NCBI GenBank assembly: GCA_016800925.1
Contig: JABCPU010000926.1
Location: 1 to 21,174, forward strand
Reading direction: 5' to 3'
Origin: Suillus spraguei
Taxonomy: Eukaryota > Basidiomycota > Agaricomycetes > Boletales > Suillaceae
DNA: 21,174 nucleotides
The translations under genes and the position numbers were made by a program. Under the pieces are notes generated by a model. That model saw only the letters and a program-made list of their open reading frames with translations, was not told where the DNA came from and did not search any database. Each line of letters opens with the position of its first letter. Positions within the stretch are counted from its first letter, which is position 1. Positions 9,448 through 17,300 of the stretch are shown one piece after another.

Positions 9448-9996
9448 AGATTGGGCGAAGTTGACTTTAGCGCGTCCAGAACGGAACACATTAGGTTTGC
9501 TCTGGAAGTTGAGCTCACACTGGACGAAGAATGCTTGGAGCTTGCGAGGCTTGGATCCGTCGAAGGTATCTGGTTCGCGGATTTTGACTTTGCTATCATC
9601 CGAGGTGGTGGTACAATGGCTACTGCGAGCGAGATGATGAATGGCTATGGATAGTTGAGCTAAGACCCGGTCCTGAGGGTTCAGATGGTTATTATCTTCT
9701 TCTTCATCTGGATCCTCATCGTCTGGATCATCACCTCTATCATCCGGTGGGTTGCCGTGCAACTCATCATCAAAGCGAATGGTCGGGCATGAATTAGTGT
9801 CTGGGTCATCCGTGTTCCGAGTTGGTGTAACCGGATCCAGTCTGGCTTGACGAGCAGAGATGCTTTGACCTATATCGCTCATGCTTGCATGGCGTTGAGA
9901 GAAGCTGGTGAATGTTTCGATGATGGGTGTGGGATCTCGTTGGATCGGACCAAGTCCAGCTCCTTGGAGAGTGTTCTGAGTTTTATGGGGAGGCAT
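9439..9996 (-). pseudogene. gypsy Gag N-terminal fragment
   Basis: The start ATG is at 9996. The N-terminal part is polar, with a strongly acidic run (DDPDDEDPDEEEDNN) around residues 90-105. It is followed by a Gag-type segment with KIREPDTFDGSKPRKLQAFF and then CELNFQSKPNVFRSGRAKVN, ending FAQSY at the breakpoint. The same segment opens the Gag at 20332-21174, where it continues as FAQSYLKGMALEWFEPDLL. Here it is cut off after FAQSY, so the rest of capsid and the zinc knuckle are missing. Expected role in the family: capsid protein packaging element RNA. This copy is dead. Confidence 0.85.
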
Positions 9997-10048
9997 ATGT
10001 GGGATGGTTTAGAGAATGTTACTTGGAAAGGTGTGAGTTCGAATATAC

Positions 10049-10808
10049 TGTTAAGACCGTACTCAAAGGGTGAAAGATCCGAAGGGCTTTGGCCTCAGTT
10101 CGTGCACTGTGCCCCTTTCCTGAGTAATGCCCCTTATTTCAGAGGGTAGGTATACGTCTGAATATCCAGAAGGAGTTGCATGATGGATCCAGATGTCCGA
10201 AGGTATCGGATATGATACATCCAAAGGTTATCTGGAGCATAGTGATGAAATGAGGATTAAGGCTAGTCTGGAATGAGTTCCTAACTAGAAACTAACAGAG
10301 ATAGACAATCCGAAGATAGAGTTGGAGATATATGTAGACTAAAGGAATCAATCCCAAGTCTTGGAAGATGACTAGAGCAGAAAGTAACTCAAGCCCGGAG
10401 GAAAGGATGAGCTGAATCTAAGATGATATTTGAACTAAGGTTCTATGGAGATCTACAAGTGGTTTATATACTGTAAGTATCTAGCACAGATAATCAATGA
10501 GTCTGGGACCGAGGGCTATGTACAATGTATAATGGAAGTCTATTAGTTACTGCACAGCAGATCAGTAAGCACGAGTCGGAAATGAAACACAGGTAACAGA
10601 TCAGTGAAACAGCATGGAAATATACACAGCCGGAATACCAGAAACAGGAGGAATGACAAAAGGGGATAGACACAGATATCCACAAGGGAGTTAGAGTGCA
10701 AGAAGTGGGCACTTTCGGATGGGTGATCCGGATAGGATCTGTAGACTGGACGGAAGTAGGATTGATTGGATCTGATTGGATCTGAGATCAGAGGTATGGT
10801 ATAAGACA
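10049..10808 (-). repeat. type-A gypsy LTR (760 bp), 5' LTR of the truncated element
   Basis: On the minus strand it starts TGTCTTATACC at 10808 and ends GGTCTTAACA at 10049. It is the inverted relative of the solo LTR 6370-8596. It contains a TATATAAA box (10463-10470 on the minus strand) and the conserved 3' block GGGGCACAGTGCACGAACTG near 10115-10090. The outer flank is the gag-like ORF remnant, and the inner flank leads into Gag. Confidence 0.83.
10463..10470 (-). promoter_or_regulatory. TATA box of the 10049-10808 LTR
   Basis: Minus-strand TATATAAA within CTTACAGTATATAAACCACT, matching the other type-A LTR, and placed to drive transcription toward Gag at 9996. Confidence 0.6.
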
Positions 10809-10936
10809 GATCTTCAATGATTGTATCAGTGACATTAATGACTTCTTGCACAGCAGCAAGTAAGCCAACAAGGGCAGTGATATTAGCATGAGGGTTTGGA
10901 GTGAATGTGGAAGGCAGTGGAAGTGGGAGTGGATTT
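10809..10936 (-). pseudogene. fragment of the gag-like zinc-knuckle ORF family (- strand)
   Basis: This 128-bp scrap lies between two LTRs. On the minus strand it encodes ALVGLLAAVQEVINVTDTII and then EDL, matching ALTGLLAAVQEANNTADAII then GEL in the large ORF (around residues 160-180), preceded by the same Pro-rich IHSN/THSN context. The type-B LTR abuts its upstream end and the type-A LTR its downstream end, so two different retroelements landed in one copy of this gene within 130 bp. Confidence 0.75.
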
Positions 10937-11409
10937 TGTTATGAACTGGGGTGGCGTCACCAGCGACAGTGATAAGACACAGCTGGTCTGCTGGGAAGTT
11001 CGACTACATTCAAAAGAGAATGAAACTACTACAAGGAAGTATTCCAAGTAGGATCAAGGGTTTAATCGAAGAGTCGCGACTCTAAGATGATTGGTAGAAT
11101 AAAGACTAAGGCTAAGGAATGCTTAGACTTATAGATGATTCAGACGACTTAGGTTGGAGACCTAAGCGAAGGATATTCCAGGTAAAACCCAGTAAGATTA
11201 AAGTGAAGTATACAAGCATAATACAACGTGCTTAAATAAGCCAATATGTGCGCACGGACCAAGAGAGATGTGAGAATGTAAGTGCGTATCCAAAGAAGGA
11301 AGGCAACTATAGTACAGATGCATTGAGCATATGAGTCGGAGTCATGTTACATAATATACAACATAAAGATGAGAGGAGAAAATGAATAGGGGTACATACA
11401 ATTGTAACA
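10937..11409 (-). repeat. type-B gypsy LTR (473 bp), 3' LTR of gypsy-B
   Basis: On the minus strand it starts TGTTACAATTG right after the polypurine tract and ends GTTCATAACA at 10937. It is a diverged relative of the split LTR 5900-8667. The outer neighbour is a scrap of the gag-like ORF, so the parent element inserted into a copy of that gene. The duplicated target cannot be checked because the 5' end of the element is not in the window. Confidence 0.82.
11231..11246 (-). promoter_or_regulatory. likely core promoter of the type-B LTR
   Basis: Minus strand ATTGGCTTATTTAAG: an inverted CCAAT box directly joined to a TATTTAAG TATA-like element. The same pairing is kept in the diverged copy (about 6197-6213, GCTTAAATAGGCCAATAT on +), while much of the surrounding LTR has drifted, which suggests constraint. 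Confidence 0.45.
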
Positions 11410-11417
11410 TTACCCCC
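11410..11417 (-). other. gypsy-B polypurine tract
   Basis: Minus strand GGGGGTAA immediately before the LTR start TGTTAC, preceded by GTAAAAC. This placement is what fixes the LTR as 3' and the element as minus-strand. Confidence 0.7.
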
Positions 11418-11426
11418 GTTTTACAT

Positions 11427-11445
11427 GTAAAGTCACCGACTTTAC
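11427..11445 (-). other. perfect hairpin between last stop codon and polypurine tract
   Basis: GTAAAGTC-GGT-GACTTTAC forms an 8-bp perfect stem with a 3-base loop. It touches the final TGA of the zinc-knuckle ORF (11446-11448) and ends 9 bases before the polypurine tract. It could be a cis-acting RNA or DNA signal of the element, or chance. Confidence 0.5.
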
Positions 11446-12945
11446 TCATTCTGGAGCATTCTCGTAGTAGATGGGATCGTCACTGAACTTGTAATCCTTG
11501 TCAAGAACTGAACCACTCATCATGTATGTGGCTTCTTCAACACCAGCACGCCGTTTAGAGTCCCGTCTAGCTGCTGCTTGAGTGCGTTCATTGTCAAGCT
11601 GTCGTTCCCAAGAACAAAGTGCATCATAGAATCCATTATCCTTCCAGGTTAAAGTAAAGGGGGGAGTTCCGACTCATTGGGGATAGTAGATGGATAAATG
11701 GGTCGGCAACCAATACTGACAAACCCCACACTGGTACTCTGCACAATTCTTCTGGCAATGTCCAAGTAGTCTGCAGATGCGGCATTTCATGTTCTTGTCA
11801 GGGTTGGAGTTCACTTTCCAAAGTGGAGTTGGGGCAACGATACGGCAATGAGGGCTTGTAGAACGTGTATGTTTCTTTCCTCATTTGCAGGTGATACGTC
11901 TAAGGGCTCGTTCATTGCTAGAACGAATGTCCTCAATTTGGTCATCATTGATGGTATAAATGGAGGGTGCTGGCGTCATGACAGTTGCGGCTAACAACTC
12001 GTCTGGGTCTGAAGAGGTTGTAGGCCCTAAGGCTTCTACGAGGACGGGGATTGTAGAGTCGAAGACATGGGGGACGACCATGGGCGGATGAATGTGAAGT
12101 TCTTTTAACTGATGACCAAGCGCAGCAACTTCAGCGGATTCTCTATCTAATCCTTTTACTGTAAGACTTCTGAGCGCGATAATCTCAGCAAGCTCATTAT
12201 GTAGTTCTTTGGTTATAACCGCTTTTTTGTGTGTGGTGGAACATTCAGTGAAGAGATGAGGAGGTTCTGTGTCCTCATCAAGCATAGTGGTAGTGTGGAT
12301 TGGGGATGGCATGGGTTGTGTTTCATAGTGATGGATGGCGTCAATCAAGCGAGCTACCAATCCTTGTGCTTCTCTGGAATCAACTGTTGCTCCTTCAAGT
12401 TCTCCAATGATGGCGTCAGCTGTGTTATTGGCTTCCTGAACAGCAGCGAGTAAGCCAGTAAGGGCAGTGATATTAGAATGAGTGCCTGAATCACCTGTGG
12501 GAGGAGCAGGAATTGGGAGTGGATCTCTTTGTGGAGAGGGAGGCCTAGCCATGCCTGCTCGACACTCGGCCACAATGTGAATAGCCATCTCAACATCAGC
12601 CTTAAAAGAATCGGGAAGGAGAAGCAGCCCATAAGAGCGAATATGTTTCTGGCAGTGTAGGATTCGTTGACAGATAGCATCATCTTGAATGTCATGACAT
12701 AGAGTTTCGATGAGGGTGGCTGTGTGGATGATATTGGTGAGGAGGATGGTGACGAACGCATCCTTGCCGGTAAGGATCTTTTCAATCTCAGTTGCGTGTC
12801 TGGGGCAGAGAAGGGCGGCTTCGACGAAGGAGTTTCCGTCAATGTTTCTGATGAGGTCAGCATAGTGGTCAGTAGTGGTATAAGTTTCTTCAGTGACAGG
12901 GTGGATGTAAGTAGTAGGGAAAGAGGCATTTGTGGAGGAAGTCAT
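11446..12945 (-). pseudogene. 3'-terminal gag-like zinc-knuckle ORF of gypsy-B (499 codons, two internal TGA)
   Basis: The ATG at 12945 opens 354 codons to a TGA at 11883-11881. The same frame continues with coding character to a second TGA (11676-11674) and ends at 11446. Residues 1-130 look mostly helical. Residues 130-150 are Pro-rich, and about 150-350 are hydrophilic and helical with LLAAVQEANNTADAIIGELE-like heptads. After the first stop comes a canonical CCHC knuckle, CRICRLLGHCQKNC (residues 388-401, CX2CX4HX4C), then a second C-X2-C...H motif whose last Cys is Tyr. The C-terminal ~75 residues are charged (RRDSKRRAGVEE, then DDPIYYENAPE). It lies 65 bases behind the pol stop and ends beside the polypurine tract, so it is the last gene of the element. 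The knuckle suggests RNA or DNA binding, as in Gag; I do not recognise the rest. Both stops could be CGA-to-TGA changes. Confidence 0.72.
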
Positions 12946-13010
12946 GTTGATTGATTTATGAGGCTAGTTCGAACTCAAAGGGCATGTTGTTTCTTATAAG
13001 CAGTTAGGAT

Positions 13011-13995
13011 TCATGTGGAGTTTGCTAAGTTCCTTTCAGGGATCCATTTGTTATCTCCTGATGAATATCCTTTCCAGGAGACAAGATAGCATCGGCGATT
13101 GCCGGTTCCTTTATGGGAGAGAATTGTTTCTACTTTGTATTCTTCTTCTTCTTCAATGATATTAGGCGGTGGTTCAAGGAAGTTTGGGCCATGTACATCG
13201 TTTTCGCTATAGGATGATAACACAGAAGCATGGAAGGTAGGATGAATCTTCCATTGCGGAGGGAGTTTGAGTGTGAATGTGATAGGTGATAAGACATTGG
13301 TGATCGGGAAAGGTCCGTATTGCTTTGGTGCAAGCTTTCGCGATGGGAGTTTGAGTCTAAGATTAGCAGCAGATAGCCAAACCTTATCTCCAATCTTCCA
13401 TGGTTGGTACTTATCTCCTCGGGATTGTTCTGCCATTGTTTGCATAGCAATGTTATGGCATGCAATGGCTTCTTCTCGGATCTTCTGCAGGGATCGAACT
13501 CGATCTTCTGCTGCTGGTATGGTAGAATCAGGGATTAGATGAGGAATGGTGCGGGGTTCATATCCCATCATGAGAAAGAATGGTGAGGCATTTCAGGCAT
13601 CATGTTTTTGATGATTGTGAATGAACTCAGCGATAGGGAGATGTTCTATCCAATCTCCAGGGTTGTTGCGGCAGTAAATACGCAAATATGTTTCTAGCTC
13701 TTGATTGAGCCGCTCAGTCTGACCATCAGTCTGGGGTGGTAAGCTGTACATGGGGCGATGATGTAGTCGAGAAGTCGGGCAAGTTCCTTTGAGAAATGAG
13801 ATAGGAATTGCAGACCATGATCAGAGATGACTTTGTCATGGAGTCCAAATCGGCGATAGACGTGCTTCAAAAATAACTTGGCAATGCCTTCGGAAGTGAT
13901 GGTTTTTAGACAAGGAATAATAATTACCCCCTTCATAAGGCCATGGTCTACCATGACCATGATACTGTCAAAGCGGCCAGAGACAGGGAGGTCAG
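13011..13995 (-). pseudogene. gypsy-B integrase core and chromodomain (C-terminal Pol), broken
   Basis: Minus-strand frame from the copia LTR edge: [20 protein letters not shown] (start of the integrase core, first Asp lost to the insertion), then VISDHGLQF (second catalytic Asp), AYHP and, after a frameshift at 13733-13736 (CCCC where CCCCC is expected), [20 protein letters not shown] with the catalytic Glu. A TGA at 13595-13593 interrupts KHDA-NASPFFLMMGYEP. The GPY/F-like region follows (LAPKQYGPFPITNVLSPITF), and the C-terminus is a chromodomain (YKVETILSH, CYLVSWKGYSSGDNKWIPE) ending at 13011. In related elements integrase joins the cDNA to the chromosome and the chromodomain guides it to modified histones. 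This copy has lost RT and is dead. Confidence 0.92.
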
Positions 13996-14287
13996 TATTT
14001 GAGGTCAAGCTGAGAGTTCAGAGTCAATGCACAAGTATATTAAGAATCTATATAAATGTATCATACCTGAGAGTTCAGAGTCAATGCACAAGGCATATAA
14101 GACTATGAACTCTGACTATGGACGAGTTTTTGTAAATAAATGTAAACAATGCCTATCATGGTAATGTCCTTAAAGTGTCCCAAAAGTGCGGTCATTGAAG
14201 TGTCCTCAATGTCTCGAAAGTGTACTGAAAGTCCTGAAAGTCCTGAAAGTCCTTGAACTAATTAAGTGCGAAGTCACACAACTAACA
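13996..14287 (-). repeat. copia-2 3' LTR, 292 bp
   Basis: Identical by eye to 18971-19262 and to the copia-1 LTR at 4468-4759 in the other orientation. It interrupts the gypsy-B integrase at the ACT codon of TDLPVS. The boundary is set by the first base after TATTTGAGG at which the two LTR copies diverge. Confidence 0.95.
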
Positions 14288-14296
14288 CTCCCCCCT
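14288..14296 (-). other. copia-2 polypurine tract
   Basis: AGGGGGGAG on the minus strand, directly upstream of the LTR start TGTTAG. The second purine run GAGGGGGAG overlaps the Gag-Pol stop, as in copia-1. Confidence 0.8.
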
Positions 14297-14324
14297 GACT
14301 GAGCACATCTCTAATAACTCCCCC

Positions 14325-17300
14325 TCATCTGTGCAGCCCTATTATTCTACAAAATGTCTCCACCTTAGGTCGACTCAATGCCTTGGTTAAGATATCAGCA
14401 GGCTGGTCAACTGTGGCTACAAAGGTGGGTGCAATTATCTCTTTGTGCACTACATCCCTAAGCCAGTACCAACTGAGATCAAGTTGCTTCATCCTTCCAT
14501 GGTGCTCTGGGTGTTTGGCAACAGATATGGCGCTCTGGTTGTCTATCCTGAGTATAGATGGTCCAGTGGCAGGGAATCCCATTTCTTGCAATAGATTTCG
14601 CATCCAACGGATTTCCTTGCCTGCTGAGACTGCTGCAATGTACTCTGCCTCAGTAGTGGATAGTGCAACAATGCTTTGCAGCTTTGATGACCATGATACA
14701 GTGCCAGTGCCAATCTTCACCAGGTATCCTCCAGTAGAGCGTCCAGTGTCCTTGCATCCACCATGATCAGCATCTGAGTAAGTTGAGAACAATTCAGTGG
14801 AGGATGGATCAGGTGCATAAGTGATCTTATAGTCTGCAGTGCCCCTCAGATAGCGCAGTAGGTGCTTGACAGCTTGCCAGTGAGCTATGCCTGGATTAGA
14901 GTTGAATCTGGCAAGACAGCCAACAGTGTAGGCAATGTCTGGTCGAGTTGTGGTGGCTAAGTACATTAGAGCGCCAACTGCAGCAAGATAAGGGACATTC
15001 TTCATGAACTGGACTTCATCTGGTGTCTGGGGACATTGAGAGCGGCTGAGTCGAAGGTTGGGCTGCATAGGAGTGGATATGGGTTTGCAATCAGCCATGC
15101 CAAAGCGTTCTAGGATATCTAGACAGTATTGTTGTTGGGATATGGTAATGGAGTGCTTAGAGCGTTCTCTGTCAATCTTAATCCCTAGAAGCTGAGTGGT
15201 GGGGCCTAGATCACGAAGTTTGAAGTGCTGGGAGAGTTCCCTGATGGTCTGGTCAATGGCAGAGGCTGATTTCGAAGCAAAGGTCATGTCATCCACAAAG
15301 ACTGGTAGAATGATCCTGACATTGTCCTTGACATAGATATAGATGGAGGCGTCTGAGTATGACTGAGTGTAGCCCATAGACTCTAGGACTGAACGCATTT
15401 TCTGGTTCCATCTGTTGCCTCCCTGCTTCGTGCCATAGATGCTCTTCTTCAACAAGCAGACCGTCTCTCTAGCATCTCCTATGATAAATCCTTCAGGCTG
15501 CTCCATGTAGACATCACAGTCCATCTCTCCATTAAGGTAGGCATGGGATATGTCTATAGAGCGCAGGTGGAGGTCATGAATGGCAGCCATAGCTAGAACA
15601 ACTCTAATGGTGGGCATTCTGACTGTAGGGGCAAATATTTCGAGGTAGTCAAAGCCAGGTCGCTGATTGTAGCCCTTGGCTACTAGTCTGCCCTTATAGC
15701 GCTCTACAGAGCCATCTGCATTGCGCTTGACCTTAAACACCCACTTGCATCCTATGACCTTCTTTCCAGTTGGTCTGGGGACGAGTTCCCAAGTGCCATT
15801 AGTGCTATGGGCGTTCAACTCCTCTAGGGCAGCTTGCTTCCACTGTTCTGCATCAGGACGTCGCAGTGCTTCTTTATAAGACAGTGGTTCAGCAGATGAT
15901 GCTGCAGAGAAGGCAATCTCATAGGCAAGATCAGCATCCTCAATCTCATCATCAACCTCAGAGTCTAGCTGGGCTGAAGACAGTTTCCACCACTCTCTGG
16001 GCTTGGTTCTATTTCGCCTAGGGAGTCTGGCACCAATGCCAACAGGAGAGGGCGGTCTAGGTGGTGGTGAGGGAGTCAGGATGCAAGGAGGATCTGGATC
16101 AGTTTTGGGCACTACAGGAGCATCTCTAGGCATGTCTGGAGCTGCTGGAGGGCCATTACTCCCCCCTTGAGCCAGAGACTCATCAGAACTGGACTCATCA
16201 TCAGCATCAGAGTCATCAGACACTGTGTAGCTTCTATATGGCTGTGGGGGAGGTAGGGAAGGTTTAGGGCGGACAGGAGCAGTAGGTAATGGTGTAGGGA
16301 CAGTAGGAGCTTTTATTGAGGGCTGATTAGGGCGCTTGGACAAGGGGAAGTATCTCTCATCAAAATCAGCTCGTTCTGATATTACTGTCTTCTTAGTAGT
16401 AGGATTATAGAACTTCCAGCCCTTGTAGCCTTGAGGATATCCAATAAACACGCATTTCTCCATGTGAGACCCAAGTCCCTCTCTCTTGTCCTTCTGTATA
16501 TGCACGTAGGCAGTGCAGCCCCAGACTCGAAGGTGGGAGACATTAGGCTTCCTTCCATGCCATAGCTCATAGGGAGTGGCGCATTTCACTGCATCAGTGG
16601 GGCATCTATTCCACACATGGACTAGGGCTGCAAGGGCTTCGCCCCAAAAGGTCTTAGGTAGCCCAGATTCATCCAGCATGGTGGTGAGGCGCTCAGACAG
16701 CAGCCTATTAGCTCTCTCAGCGACTCCATTCTGTTGAGGGCGTGCCCTGACAGTGTGCTGCCTCTCTATGCCGCAGGAAGTGGTGAATTGCAAGAGTGCG
16801 TTGCTCATGTACTCCCCACCCTTGTCGTCCCTCAGTATCTTTATTTTTCGCTCTGACTGGTTCTCAGCATAGGCCTTGAACGTCTTGAAGGCCTCAAAGA
16901 CGTCAGACTTTGCTTTGATAGGAAGAACAAATCTGTATCTGGAGTAGTCATCAATAAATGACACCCAATAGCGAAATCCTGAGAAGGTGGTATATGAGAC
17001 TTGATGCACATCAGTGTGTACAAGCTCGAGGGGCCTAGAAGCGCGCCACTCAGAGGGAGGGAATGGGTTTGCATGCATCTTTCCAGCTAGGCATGGTTCG
17101 CAGATAGGATCTGGCGCAGTTTTCGACTCTAGGGTCATTCCAGTGACCAGATTCTTGCTCAGAAGCGTCCTAATGCCTGCTAAATGATGGTGGGCGAGTC
17201 TCCTGTGCCATAGGTCGATGTCCAGAGGCAAAGTAGTGGCTGCTGACGCATATTCAGCTAGTGGGGCGGTAGAACCATCTAGGAATGCAGCATTAGAGTT

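Larger units (their letters stand above)
9439..10808 (-). mobile_element. 5' end of a type-A gypsy element (LTR plus Gag N-terminus)
   Basis: On the minus strand this gives LTR (10808-10049), a 52-base leader and the first ~180 codons of Gag, then a break near 9447 where plus-strand reverse transcriptase sequence begins. Its Gag closely matches the Gag at the right end of the window, so the two belong to one gypsy family. The LTR entered a copy of the gag-like ORF whose remnant is at 10809-10936. Confidence 0.8.
10937..13995 (-). mobile_element. gypsy-B chromodomain retrotransposon, 3' half
   Basis: In minus-strand order this is the integrase core (from 13995, cut by copia-2), chromodomain, zinc-knuckle ORF (12945-11446), hairpin, polypurine tract (11417-11410) and 3' LTR (11409-10937). 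The upstream parts (Gag if any, protease, RT, RNase H) are missing because copia-2 and then a different-looking gypsy half follow. The element has several stops and one frameshift, so it is old compared with the copia copies. Confidence 0.8.

Noticed and set aside
8892..9599. 235-residue minus-strand frame
   Set aside because: Spans the RT/Gag joint and reads the wrong frame of both; a shadow.
11674..11883. Programmed TGA readthrough or selenocysteine in the zinc-knuckle ORF
   Set aside because: No recognised readthrough context or stem seen; two TGA in one decayed element that has other breaks are better explained as mutations.
14383..14766. 127-residue antisense frame, also present at 3989-4372
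   Set aside because: It mirrors the RNase H part of copia Gag-Pol in both copies; codon-complement shadow with no independent support.
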